Part shown: one piece after another, positions 25,102-33,935 of the stretch
How the letters are laid out: each line of letters opens with the position of its first letter
Numbering within the stretch: position 1 is the first letter of the stretch
From: Alphaproteobacteria bacterium
GTDB taxonomy: Bacteria; Pseudomonadota; Alphaproteobacteria; Bin95
Reading direction: 5' to 3'
Assembly (NCBI GenBank): GCA_020638555.1
Contig: JACKII010000001.1
Span: 434,001-498,000 of the forward strand
DNA: 64,000 bases
Program-made: the position numbers and the translations under genes
The notes under the pieces: model-generated
The model's input: the letters and a program-made list of their open reading frames with translations, nothing else
Told to the model about the DNA's origin: nothing
Databases searched by the model: none

Positions 25102-26099
25102 GGCCGGGCCTCCTCGGCCATGACGTGGCGGGTGAGGGTTTCCAGCGGTTCCCAGGTGCCGGCCTCGGCGAAGGCGACGGCCGTGTCCACCTCCTCGGCC
25201 ACCTGCGCCTCGACCCGCTCCAGGTCGCCCGCATGGATGAAGTGGGTGGCCTCCGCCCACTCGGTCAGGCGCTTGATCGGCCCGTGCTCGCGCATGGCCT
25301 CCACCTCCGCCTTGTCGCGATAGAGCTGGGCGTCGAACATGGAGTGCGCGCGGAAGCGGTAGGTGCGGCATTCGAGGAAGTGCGGCGCTCCGGTCTCGCG
25401 CACCGCCGCCAGCGCCTGCCGCGCCGCGGCCTCCACATCCACCACGTTCATGCCGTCCACGGCCTGGCTGGCGATGCGGTAGCTTTCCGCCTTGCGATGA
25501 ATGTCCGTCTCGGATTCGGAGCGATCGAGCGCGGTGCCCATGGCGTAGCGGTTGTTCTCGCAGACGAACAGCACCGGCAGCTTCCAGAGCGCAGCGAGAT
25601 TCAGGCTTTCGTGGAACTCGCCTTCGGCCGCCGCGCCCTCGCCGAAGAAACAGGCGGTGACACGGCGGCGCTTCTGCATCTTGTCCGCCAGCGCCAGGCC
25701 GATGGCGAGCGGCAGGCCGCCGCCGACAATGGCGTTGCCGCCATAGAAGCGGGTTCCGGCGTCGAAAATGTGCATGGAGCCGCCGCGGCCATGGCTGCAG
25801 CCCTCCTGCTTGCCATACATCTCGGCCATGATTTTGGTCATGGGAATGCCGCGGACGATGGCGTGACCGTGCTCGCGATAGGTGGCGACCACGGCGTCGT
25901 CCGGCGCCAGCGCCTCCATCACCCCGGTCGCGACGGCTTCCTCGCCGATATAGAGGTGCAGGAAGCCGCGGATTTTCTCCTGGGTGTAGAGTTCAGCGCA
26001 TTTCTCCTCGAACCGGCGGATGCGGATCATCTGGGCCAGCAGGTGCAGCACATGCTCCCGGCTGACTCTGGGATGCGTGCCGGAGGGGGGCTCGGTCAT
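25098..26099 (-). CDS. 2-oxoacid dehydrogenase E1 component, alpha subunit
   Basis: 333 residues. TPP-binding subunit with GFLHLYIGEEAVATGV, YREHGHAIVRG, SHGRGGSMHIFD and the TPP/Mg motif that usually reads GDG, here FFGEGAAAEGEFHESLNLA (GEG). The metal-coordinating Asp is therefore replaced by Glu. The alpha/beta split and length match acetoin or pyruvate dehydrogenases of the AcoA/PdhA type. Its ATG overlaps the ligase stop (ATGA), so it is co-translated with the upstream ligase. Confidence 0.9.
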   Translation of the reverse strand: MTEPPSGTHPRVSREHVLHLLAQMIRIRRFEEKCAELYTQEKIRGFLHLYIGEEAVATGVMEALAPDDAVVATYREHGHAIVRGIPMTKIMAEMYGKQEGCSHGRGGSMHIFDAGTRFYGGNAIVGGGLPLAIGLALADKMQKRRRVTACFFGEGAAAEGEFHESLNLAALWKLPVLFVCENNRYAMGTALDRSESETDIHRKAESYRIASQAVDGMNVVDVEAAARQALAAVRETGAPHFLECRTYRFRAHSMFDAQLYRDKAEVEAMREHGPIKRLTEWAEATHFIHAGDLERVEAQVAEEVDTAVAFAEAGTWEPLETLTRHVMAEEARP

Positions 26100-27919
26100 C
26101 GCTCGTCGCTCTCCAGGGTCGAGGTGTCGCCTTCCGGCAGGCCCAGCTCGCGCGCCTTCAGCAGACGGCGCATGATCTTGCCGGAGCGGGTCTTGGGCAG
26201 GGCCTCGCGGAACGCCAGGTCGCGCGGCGCCACCGCCGGGCCGAGGCGCGAACGGGCATGGCCGATGATCCGGCGTTTCAGCGCGTCGGAGGGCTCGAAG
26301 CCGCGGTGAAGCTGGACATAGGCCATCACCACCTCGCCCATGCGTTCGTCCGGCAGGCCGATGACGGCGGCCTCCGCCACCGCCTCATGCTCCATCAGGG
26401 CGCTTTCGACCTCGAACGGGCCGATCAGGTGGCCAGAGGACTTGATCATGTCGTCGGCGCGTCCGACGAACCAGAAATAGCCGTCAGCGTCGCAGAGGGC
26501 GAGGTCGCCGGTCAGGTACCAGCCGCCGGCAAACGCCTGGGCATAGCGCTCCGGATTGCCCAGATAGCCGCGGAACATGGACGGCCAGCCGGGGCGCAAG
26601 GCCAGCTCGCCGACCGCATTTCGCTCCGTCAACTCGCGCACCTCGCCGCCATCGGTCGCGACAATGCCTGCGTCGATACCGGGTAGAGGCTTGCCCATGG
26701 AGCCCGGCTTTACGTCCATGCTCGCATAGTTGGCGATCATGATGCCGCCGGTTTCCGATTGCCACCAATTGTCGTGGAAGGGCCTGCCGAACGCCTGATT
26801 GCTCCAGACCACCGCCTCTGCGTTCAGCGGCTCACCGACGCTCGCCATGAAGCGCAGGCGCGAGAGGTCGCGGCCCTGCATCGGCTCGGTGCCGATGCGC
26901 ATCAGCATGCGGATGGCCGTGGGCGCGGTGTACCAGACCGAGACCTTCTCCGCTTCCAGGATGCCGTACCACCGCTCCGCATCGAACTCCGCCTCGTCCA
27001 CGATCATGGTCAGGCCATTGGTCAGCGGCGAGACGATGCCGTAAGAGGTGCCCGTCACCCAGCCGGGATCGGCGGTACACCAGAAGATGTCGTCGGCGTG
27101 AAAATCGAGCGCGTATTGGCCGGTGACGTGGTGCGCCACCACCGCCTCATGCACGTGCATGACGCCCTTGGGCTTGCCGGTGGTGCCGCTGGTGAAATGC
27201 AGGAGCGCAAGGTCTTCGGGGCGTGTCCGGACGGTCTCGAATTCGGAGGAAGCCGCTTCCAGCAAGGGCGCCAGCGCGGCCGTGGCCGCCGGCACGTCTT
27301 CGCCGCCATCGATCAGCAGCACATGCTTCAGGGACGGCAGGTCGGCCCGCCACGCCGCCACCTTGCGCTCATAGAGAGCCTTGGTGGTGACCAGCACCGA
27401 CGCCTCGCCGATTTCCATTCGGGTGCGGATCGGGTCCGGCCCGAAGGCGGAGAACAGCGGCGAGAACACCAGCCCGGCCTTGAGCGTCCCCAGCACGCTC
27501 ACATAAAGCTCCGGCACCCGGCCCAGGAGCGAAAACACCCGGTCGCCCTTGTCGAGGCCCAGCCCGTGCAGCATGGCAGCGAATTTCGCCGTGTCCCGGC
27601 GAAGGTCGGCATAGGTGATGTCGCGCCGCTCGCCAGCCTTCCCGAGCCAACGGATCGCGCACTTGCCGCCCTGGCCTGCCGCCAGATGCCGGTCCACGGC
27701 CTCGTGTGCGATGTTGAGGCCGCCACCTGTCAGCCCGTCCAGCAAATGGCGCGCCGCATCCCAGGAAAATCGGGCGCGCTCGGCCGGATAGTCGCTGAGG
27801 ACCGGAGCCGCGAATCCGGCGTCCGTGTGCTTGACGATGCGCTGCTCCAAAATCTGGCACCCCTTTCCGGCCCGCGGCCTTGGGTGGTCGACAACCAAGC
27901 CCGGCAAAAATGCAACCAT
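26096..27919 (-). CDS. Acetyl-CoA synthetase-like AMP-forming acyl-CoA ligase
   Basis: About 607 residues of the ANL superfamily. It carries the P-loop HFTSGTTGKPKGVMH, the A5 region WWQSETGG, YLTGDLALCDADGYFWFVGR and the C-terminal Lys of KTRSGKIMRRLLK. It activates acetate or a small acid to the acyl-CoA via an acyl-AMP. ATG at 27919 is the first good start; a TTG further in is possible, and the open frame upstream runs into the divergent gene. It is the first gene of an operon ending with the ACP. The divergent Tdh/Kbl pair also yields acetyl-CoA. Confidence 0.88.
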   Translation of the reverse strand: MVAFLPGLVVDHPRPRAGKGCQILEQRIVKHTDAGFAAPVLSDYPAERARFSWDAARHLLDGLTGGGLNIAHEAVDRHLAAGQGGKCAIRWLGKAGERRDITYADLRRDTAKFAAMLHGLGLDKGDRVFSLLGRVPELYVSVLGTLKAGLVFSPLFSAFGPDPIRTRMEIGEASVLVTTKALYERKVAAWRADLPSLKHVLLIDGGEDVPAATAALAPLLEAASSEFETVRTRPEDLALLHFTSGTTGKPKGVMHVHEAVVAHHVTGQYALDFHADDIFWCTADPGWVTGTSYGIVSPLTNGLTMIVDEAEFDAERWYGILEAEKVSVWYTAPTAIRMLMRIGTEPMQGRDLSRLRFMASVGEPLNAEAVVWSNQAFGRPFHDNWWQSETGGIMIANYASMDVKPGSMGKPLPGIDAGIVATDGGEVRELTERNAVGELALRPGWPSMFRGYLGNPERYAQAFAGGWYLTGDLALCDADGYFWFVGRADDMIKSSGHLIGPFEVESALMEHEAVAEAAVIGLPDERMGEVVMAYVQLHRGFEPSDALKRRIIGHARSRLGPAVAPRDLAFREALPKTRSGKIMRRLLKARELGLPEGDTSTLESDER

Positions 27920-28055
27920 GGCCGCCGTCGCGCAACCATGACCTAAATCAAGGTCCTGAGATTCATTGCCACGCGCATAGACGTAGATCAATTTCGGTGC
28001 GTATCTTCTTTGGCAGACTTGCCTGACGGTGAAACGGCGCGTGAGCGAGACGGCG

Positions 28056-29033
28056 ATGCGACGGATCTTGGTGACAGGTGCGATGGGCCAGATCGGCAGC
28101 GAGTTGGTTGAGGCCCTTTGCCGTGAATATGAGCCCGGTCGGATCGTGGCGTCCGACATTCGGATGCAGCAGCCCCCCAATGGCCCGGCGAGCGAGCGTG
28201 CGGCCGTCGTGGCCGAGCACGTGGACTGCACGCGGCCTCATCAATTGCAGGAGGTCGTGCGGCGCCATGATGTCGGGACGATCTATCATCTGGCGGCGCT
28301 GCTCTCGGCCGTGGCGGAGGACAAGCCGCAGGTGGCGTGGAATGTGAATATGGGCGGCCTTTACAATGTGCTGGAGGTCGCCCGGCAATATGGTTGCGCC
28401 GTGTTCTTTCCCAGTTCTATCGGCGCGTTCGGTCCTTCCACGCCCCATGATGCCACGCCGCAAACGACGATCCAGCGTCCGACGACAATGTATGGTGTGA
28501 CCAAGGTCGCCGGGGAATTGCTTTGCGACTATTACGCAAGCCGCTTTGGCGTCGACACCCGCGGGCTGCGATTGCCGGGGCTGATCTCGTACAAGACGCC
28601 GCCGGGCGGGGGCACCACCGACTACGCGGTCGAGATCTTCCGCCAGGCGATCCGCTATCGCCATTACACCTGCTTTCTGCGCGCCGACACGCGGCTTGAC
28701 ATGATGTACATGCCGGACGCGATCCGGGGCATGATCGAGCTGATGGCTGCCGACGCCCGCCGTCTCGCCAACCGCAACGCCTATAACGTCAGCGCCATGA
28801 GCGTGACGCCGGAGGAGATGGCCGCCGCCATTGCGGCGCGGCTGCCGGGCTTCGCTATCGATTACGACATCGACCCCGTCCGGCAGGCCATTGCCGACTC
28901 CTGGCCTCGCAGCCTGGATGATAGTGCCGCCAGGCAGGAATGGGGCTGGGCGCCGGCCTTTGACCTGGGCGCAATGTGCGATGACATGATCGCTCACCTG
29001 AGCCAGGCCCTGAAACCGGCCCGATCCGGTTGA
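28056..29033 (+). CDS. NAD-dependent epimerase-fold L-threonine 3-dehydrogenase (short-chain type)
   Basis: 325 residues, extended SDR. The NAD motif is VTGAMGQIGSELVEAL, the catalytic Ser is in FFPSSIGAFG, and the Tyr-Lys pair is in YGVTK. Long stretches typical of SDR-type threonine dehydrogenases follow: DTRGLRLPGLISYKTPPGGG and RQAIADSWPRSLDDS. It should oxidise threonine to 2-amino-3-ketobutyrate. ATG at 28056 gives MRRILVTG; a GTG 27 bases earlier is possible. It is followed by the Kbl-type gene 23 bases later, completing the two-step pathway. Confidence 0.85.
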   Translation: MRRILVTGAMGQIGSELVEALCREYEPGRIVASDIRMQQPPNGPASERAAVVAEHVDCTRPHQLQEVVRRHDVGTIYHLAALLSAVAEDKPQVAWNVNMGGLYNVLEVARQYGCAVFFPSSIGAFGPSTPHDATPQTTIQRPTTMYGVTKVAGELLCDYYASRFGVDTRGLRLPGLISYKTPPGGGTTDYAVEIFRQAIRYRHYTCFLRADTRLDMMYMPDAIRGMIELMAADARRLANRNAYNVSAMSVTPEEMAAAIAARLPGFAIDYDIDPVRQAIADSWPRSLDDSAARQEWGWAPAFDLGAMCDDMIAHLSQALKPARSG

Positions 29034-29056
29034 GCGCACCCGAAGGGAGGCCAAGC

Positions 29057-30283
29057 ATGCCTGACGACCGCCTGAAACCGATCCTCGCAGCCCATCTCGC
29101 CTCGCTTGAGGAGACGGGCACCCGGAAGGGGGCCGAGCGCGTCATCCGCGGGGTGTTGCCACCGGCCGGCGACCTGGGCCCAAGGTATTTGCTGGAAGGG
29201 CAGGGCGACCGGCCTTTTTTGCGGATGAACGCCAATAGCTATCTCGGGTTGTCGAGCGACCCCGCCGTGATCGCAGCGGAGGAACACGCCGTCCGCACAT
29301 TCGGGGCGGGTCCCGGTGCGGTGCGGTTCATCAGCGGAACCTGGGTGCCGCATCGGGAATTGGAGCGACGGCTCGCGGCCTTTCACGGGCGAGAGGCGGC
29401 CATGCTGTTCAGTTCCGCCTATGCGACGGTCATGGGGCTCCTGCCGTCGTTGATCACGCCGGAGACAGCGGTGATCAGCGACGAGCTCAACCACAACTGC
29501 ATTATCAACGCCATTCGGCTGTCCACGCCGCGTGAGAAGCGGATCTATCGTCACTTGGCGATGGCGGAACTGGAAGAGCAGTTGCAAGCGGCCAGCCAGA
29601 CCTGCCGGCGAGCGATCATCGTGACGGACGGCATATTCAGCATGCGTGGCGATCACGCGCCGCTCGACCGGATCATGGCGCTTGCCCGCCGGTATGACGA
29701 AAAATTCGCCGAAAACGTGCTGGTCGTTGTCGATGACTCGCACGGCATCGGCGCCCTGGGCCGGACGGGCCGCGGTACGGAGGAAGCAACGGCCAGCGGG
29801 CCCGCAGACCTGCTGGTGGCGACGCTCGGCAAGGCGTTCGGCGTGAACGGCGGCTATGTCGTCGGCAGCGACACCCTGATCGCCTATCTGCGCGAAACGG
29901 CGCCGTTCTATATCTACTCGAACCCGATCACGCCTGCCGAGGCCGCCGCGGCGGCGGCGTCCCTGACCATCCTCGAGAGCCCGCGGGGCCTCGCATTGCT
30001 TGAGCATCTGCGGGCGATGACCACCCGCTTTGAACGGGGTTTGCTGAACCTGGGGCACGAAATCATCCCGAGCGCCCACCCGGTGACGCCGCTCCTGGTG
30101 CGCGACACGCCGCGAACGCGCCGGATGATCGAGCATTTGTTCGCTGCCGGCATCCTCGCAACCGGGCTGGGCTATCCGGTCGTGCCACGAGGCGATGAGG
30201 AGATCCGCTTTCAGATCGCCGCCGACCATACGCCCGCGGACATCGACGCCGCGCTGGATGCCGTGCGGACGTTTGACGGGTGA
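29057..30283 (+). CDS. kbl: Alpha-oxoamine synthase, probably 2-amino-3-ketobutyrate CoA ligase (Kbl)
   Basis: 408 residues, fold-type-I PLP enzyme. Features are NANSYLGLSSDP, GPGAVRFISGTWVPHRELER, VVDDSHGIGALGRTGRG and the PLP lysine in ATLGKAFGVNGGY. With Tdh it would split 2-amino-3-ketobutyrate into glycine and acetyl-CoA. The family also includes BioF and serine palmitoyltransferase, but pairing with a Tdh-type dehydrogenase favours Kbl. ATG at 29057 follows GGGAGG at 29045-29050; an upstream TTG overlapping the tdh stop was rejected. Confidence 0.8.
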   Translation: MPDDRLKPILAAHLASLEETGTRKGAERVIRGVLPPAGDLGPRYLLEGQGDRPFLRMNANSYLGLSSDPAVIAAEEHAVRTFGAGPGAVRFISGTWVPHRELERRLAAFHGREAAMLFSSAYATVMGLLPSLITPETAVISDELNHNCIINAIRLSTPREKRIYRHLAMAELEEQLQAASQTCRRAIIVTDGIFSMRGDHAPLDRIMALARRYDEKFAENVLVVVDDSHGIGALGRTGRGTEEATASGPADLLVATLGKAFGVNGGYVVGSDTLIAYLRETAPFYIYSNPITPAEAAAAAASLTILESPRGLALLEHLRAMTTRFERGLLNLGHEIIPSAHPVTPLLVRDTPRTRRMIEHLFAAGILATGLGYPVVPRGDEEIRFQIAADHTPADIDAALDAVRTFDG

Positions 30284-30608
30284 CAGGGGCAGGCGGCTGT
30301 CGTGGCCTGAGCACATGCCGCCTGCAAGTCTATCTCACCGCCACCGCCGACAACGACCGCCCTACCCTCACCATCATGGCCAGCGCCTGATCGCGGCAAC
30401 CCCTCCCGTGTTGGAGCCCGATGTTTGATCGGGTCCGGTTTCCCCCGGGACCGCAGACGAAGCTCGGCCTTTTGCCGCCCCCGGCCGGCAGCGCGGTTGG
30501 AGCATTTCGGGCCGGGTGATAAGCTTTCCTCCGGTCGTTGGCGCAAGTGATGTGCAACTACCGCTGCAATCGGGGCACCAGCCCCCATAACAAAAGCAGG
30601 AGGAAACG
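30284..30608. other. Intergenic region upstream of the TRAP binding-protein gene
   Basis: 325 bases separating kbl from the dctP gene. An AGGAGGAAACG ribosome site sits at about 30598-30608. The region contains short palindromic GC-rich segments around 30425-30465, but no T-rich terminator and no convincing promoter. Short antisense frames here have no recognisable product. Confidence 0.45.
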
Positions 30609-31670
30609 ATGGCATTCGATTTTCGGACATGGCGCCTTTTACGCTGGGCCTTGGCTCCCGGCCTGGCTCTCGGCGTCATTTGCGGCGCCAGCGCCCAGGA
30701 GTTCACCATCAAGATCGGCCATATCGCCTCCACCACCGACGAGGATCACAAGGGCGCGCTGGTCTTTCAGAACTTCGTCGAATCGCAGACCAACGGTCGG
30801 GTGAAGGTGGAGATTTATCCGGGCGGTCAGTTGTGTGGCAATTTCCGCCAGTGCCTGGAAGCGGTGCAGATCGGCGCGATCGAGATCACGGGCTCGACCG
30901 TCGGCGGCGCGGCGAACCTGCTGCCCGAGTTGCAGGTGACTGACCTCCCCTACATGTTCCCGAACGACCGCGTCGCCGAAAAGGTCATGCACTCGCCCTT
31001 CATGGACAAGGTGCGGGCCGCCATGCTGGCCAAGACCGGCACGCTGCGGCTGATGGGCCTGAACAACACCGGCGGCTGGCGCGATTTCTTCACCACCGGG
31101 GCGGTCATTCGCACCCCCGCCGACCTCAAAGGCCTGAAAATCCGGACCATCGAGTCGGAATTGCAGGTGGAGATGGTCAAGCTCTTGAGCGGCAGTCCGA
31201 CGCCCATTCCCTGGCAGGAATTGTACACCTCGCTCGCGACCAAGGTGGTGGTCGGCACCAAGAACGGCATCACCGACATCGTCAACATGAAGTTCCAGGA
31301 CTTCCTGCATTACGCCATCCTGGACCACCACGCCTACATGTTCCTGTTCTGGTGGATGAACGACAATGCGCTGAAAAGCTATCCGCCGGAGATCCGGAAA
31401 GTGGTGCTGGACGGCTTTCACCACATGACGTCGGTGGCCAGCAACGACCCGAAATACACCCAGCTTGCCGCCTATGAGGCGTTCCGCAAGGCCGGCGGCA
31501 CGGTCTATGTGCCGACGCCGGAGGAAAAGGCGCAGTTCGTCGAGAAGGTGCAGCCGCTGCGCAAATGGTTCACCGACAAATACGGCCCGGAATGGCTGGA
31601 CGCACTGGAACAGGCCATCGCCGACGCCCAGAAGGACATCGCAGCCGAAGACGCGCGCATCATGGAATAG
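30609..31670 (+). CDS. TRAP transporter periplasmic solute-binding protein (DctP family)
   Basis: 353 residues with a signal peptide ending GASAQ (about residue 30). The mature part, EFTIKIGHIASTTDEDHKGA, and GRVKVEIYPGGQLCGN are DctP-type. The Arg used for carboxylate binding in many family members falls in LKGLKIRTIESELQVEM. It captures an organic acid for the DctQM pump encoded convergently at 31966-33823. The gene pair in opposite directions is less usual than a single dctPQM operon. A perfect AGGAGG ribosome site precedes ATG 30609. Confidence 0.9.
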   Translation: MAFDFRTWRLLRWALAPGLALGVICGASAQEFTIKIGHIASTTDEDHKGALVFQNFVESQTNGRVKVEIYPGGQLCGNFRQCLEAVQIGAIEITGSTVGGAANLLPELQVTDLPYMFPNDRVAEKVMHSPFMDKVRAAMLAKTGTLRLMGLNNTGGWRDFFTTGAVIRTPADLKGLKIRTIESELQVEMVKLLSGSPTPIPWQELYTSLATKVVVGTKNGITDIVNMKFQDFLHYAILDHHAYMFLFWWMNDNALKSYPPEIRKVVLDGFHHMTSVASNDPKYTQLAAYEAFRKAGGTVYVPTPEEKAQFVEKVQPLRKWFTDKYGPEWLDALEQAIADAQKDIAAEDARIME

Positions 31671-31677
31671 CCTCCGT

Positions 31678-31855
31678 CTTATAGGGCGGATTCTTTTCCG
31701 GCTGGCTCACCACCCCATTTTCCCTATCCCCGCGGAAGCGGGGACCCATGCCTGAGAGGCCAAGACACAGTCCGTGTCCTGTGTGAAGCTCTCAGGCATG
31801 GGCTCCCGCTTCCGCGGGAGATGGGGCAGGAGAGTGGGGCAACGAGTACCGAACC
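31678..31855. repeat. Intergenic palindromic repeat, family 1 copy A, with a long hairpin
   Basis: Lies between the convergent dctP and dctM genes. CCCGCGGAAGCGGG (31729-31742) pairs with CCCGCTTCCGCGGG (31805-31818). Inside it, CCCATGCCTGAGAG (31745-31758) pairs with CTCTCAGGCATGGG (31789-31802), making a nearly continuous 30-base stem. The flanks (GGTGAGCCAGC..GGAAAAGAA on one side, CCCCATCTCCCGCG..GGCAACG on the other, in reverse complement) recur at 52436-52530. That second copy lacks the inner hairpin. Confidence 0.7.
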
Positions 31856-31883
31856 CACTTTAACCCCCGTCTCGGCGCGCTCG

Positions 31884-31918
31884 GGCCGGGTCCCCCTGAC
31901 GGGGCGCCCGGCCTTTTT
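31884..31918 (+). terminator. Rho-independent terminator after dctP
   Basis: GGCCGGG (31884-31890) pairs with CCCGGCC (31907-31913), with an inner CCCC/GGGG pairing around the loop, followed by five T (31914-31918). It is the strongest intrinsic terminator that I see in the window. It is oriented to stop plus-strand transcripts from dctP before they enter the convergent dctM gene. Confidence 0.75.
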
Positions 31919-31965
31919 CGGTGCCCCGTGCCGGCGGCTCGGTCGGGCGGTTCGGGCGGGCGGCT

Positions 31966-33252
31966 TTAGGCGAAGCCCAACAGCCGCGGCAGCGTCATGG
32001 TTAGCGGCGGCAGATAGGTGATGAGGAAGATGACGCCGATTTCCACCAGCAGGAAGGGCAGCATCTCGCGGGCGATCACCTCGATGCTGAGCTTTGTCAG
32101 CGACGACGCCACGAACAGGATCAGCCCCATGGGCGGCGTGGCGAGGCCCACCGTCAGGTTCACGCACATGATGATGGCGAAGTGCAGCGGATCGATGCCG
32201 AGCCCGACCATGGTCGGCGCCAGGATCGGCCCCAGGATCAGGATGGCCGGGCCCGCGTCCAGGAACATGCCGACGATCAGCAGCAGCACGTTGATCAGGA
32301 ACAACAGCAGGTAGGGTTCCTCGGTGATTGAGAACAGCAGGCCCGACAGCAGGGCCGGGATCTGGCTCAGCGTCGCCGCCCAGGCAAACGCCGTGGCGGT
32401 GCCGACCACCAGCAGGATCGCGCCCGACGACACCGCGGCGCGCAGGAAGATTTGCGGCAGTTCGCGGGGCGCGAGCGTTTTCAGGACGAAGACGCTCAGA
32501 ATCAGCGCATAGAAGGCGGCAATCGCCGCCGCCTCGGTCGGCGTGAAGACGCCGCCGACAATGCCGCCCAGAATGATAACCGGCGTCAGCAGCGGCAGCG
32601 CGGCCTCCCGCCCGGTGCGGGCCATCCGGCCGATCGAGGCGCGCTCGGCCGATTTCGGGTAGTTGCGGCGTTTCGAGATGACGGCGGTCACCGCCATCAG
32701 CGCAAACCCCACCAGCAGCCCCGGCACGACGCCGGCGGCGAACAGCCCGGCGACCGAGACATTCATCATGAAGGCATAGACCACCATGATGATGCTGGGC
32801 GGGATGATCGGGCCGATCACGCTGGAGGCCGCGGTGACGGCGGCGGCGAATTTGCGGCTGTAGCCGTCCTTCTCCATCGCCGGGATCATGATCGAGCCGA
32901 CGCCGGACGTGTCCGCCACCGCCGAGCCGCTGATGCCGGCGAACAGCATCGAGGTGACGATGTTCACATGGGCGAGGCCGCCGCGCAGATGGCCGACCAG
33001 GGCGTTGGCGAAGGCGACCAGGCTCTGGGTGATGCCGCCGCGGTTCATCAACTCGCCGGCCAGGATGAAGAAGGGGATCGCCATCAGCGGAAACTGGTTG
33101 ATGCCGGCAAAGGTGCGCTGGACAATCATGCTGAGGAACAGCTCTTTGCCCTGGACGATGAAGCTGACCATCGGCGCGATGCCGAGCCCGAACACGATCG
33201 GCACGCCCAGCGCCATCAGGCCGAGGAAGATCCAGAAAAACAGCAGGGTCAT
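31966..33252 (-). CDS. TRAP transporter large permease (DctM)
   Basis: 428 residues, about twelve membrane segments. DctM hallmarks are FPLMAIPFFILAGELMNRGG, the conserved FAGISGSAVADTSGVGSIMIP and the C-terminal NLTVGLATPPMGLILFVASS. It catalyses sodium-driven uptake of the substrate delivered by DctP. It follows dctQ by 16 bases on the same strand and faces dctP across a repeat-bearing convergent gap. Confidence 0.93.
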   Translation of the reverse strand: MTLLFFWIFLGLMALGVPIVFGLGIAPMVSFIVQGKELFLSMIVQRTFAGINQFPLMAIPFFILAGELMNRGGITQSLVAFANALVGHLRGGLAHVNIVTSMLFAGISGSAVADTSGVGSIMIPAMEKDGYSRKFAAAVTAASSVIGPIIPPSIIMVVYAFMMNVSVAGLFAAGVVPGLLVGFALMAVTAVISKRRNYPKSAERASIGRMARTGREAALPLLTPVIILGGIVGGVFTPTEAAAIAAFYALILSVFVLKTLAPRELPQIFLRAAVSSGAILLVVGTATAFAWAATLSQIPALLSGLLFSITEEPYLLLFLINVLLLIVGMFLDAGPAILILGPILAPTMVGLGIDPLHFAIIMCVNLTVGLATPPMGLILFVASSLTKLSIEVIAREMLPFLLVEIGVIFLITYLPPLTMTLPRLLGFA

Positions 33253-33268
33253 GGCCGTCCGCCCCCTT

Positions 33269-33823
33269 TCAGCCGACCAGGCTCGGATCGCCGGCGCCGT
33301 GGCGGTCGGTGCCGCGGGCGGGGTCGATCACGCCTTTCAGCGCGTTGAGCCAGAATTCCAGCGCCACCAGCGCCGTCACCGCGCAGCCGATCGGCATGGC
33401 GGCATAAACGTAGGAAATCGACACGTCGATGGTGGAGGCGCGCTGAATCCGGGCGTTTTGGGTCAGGAAGGTCGCCTGGTCGACGAACATGAGCATGAGC
33501 GCGATGATCGCGCCGAAAACTCCCACCAACAGCAGGAAATAGAGCCGCCCTTTCAGCGCGTTCGCCAGCGCATCGATGGCGATGTGGGCGCCCAGGCTGA
33601 GGCCGACGGGCGCCACGATGAAGGTCATCCAGACCATGACGAACTTCGCGATTTCCTCCGACCAGGGGATGGCGTCGCTCAGGACATAGCGGCAGAAGAC
33701 GCTGGCGATGATGATGCCGGTCATGACCGCCAACAGCAGGACCGCCGCGGCCTTGCACAACAGCAACAGAAGCCGGTTCAGGCCCCCGACCAATCGTTCC
33801 ACGAAGCCGATGGCATCAACCAT
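33269..33823 (-). CDS. TRAP transporter small permease (DctQ)
   Basis: 184 residues with four membrane segments. The DctQ signature SVFCRYVLSDAIPWSEEIAKF is at about residues 42-60, followed by WMTFIVAPVGLSLGAHI. It is the small membrane partner of DctM, and its gene precedes dctM by 16 bases. The C-terminal 20 residues are hydrophilic and probably cytoplasmic. Confidence 0.9.
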   Translation of the reverse strand: MVDAIGFVERLVGGLNRLLLLLCKAAAVLLLAVMTGIIIASVFCRYVLSDAIPWSEEIAKFVMVWMTFIVAPVGLSLGAHIAIDALANALKGRLYFLLLVGVFGAIIALMLMFVDQATFLTQNARIQRASTIDVSISYVYAAMPIGCAVTALVALEFWLNALKGVIDPARGTDRHGAGDPSLVG

Positions 33824-33935
33824 GCCGCACTGGCTCGGGCCTGCGGTCCACCATCCTGGGCATCCTCCGGTCTTGTGGCGGGCTCTGACGGCCTGCCTTG
33901 GGGGAATCCATTATGGCGGCGGGTTCGCCGGCCGG

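Noticed and set aside
28056..30283. The Tdh/Kbl pair as a sphingolipid (CerR/SPT) pair
   Set aside because: The dehydrogenase carries long stretches specific to threonine dehydrogenases. The alternative is kept only as a hypothesis because of the nearby ACP.
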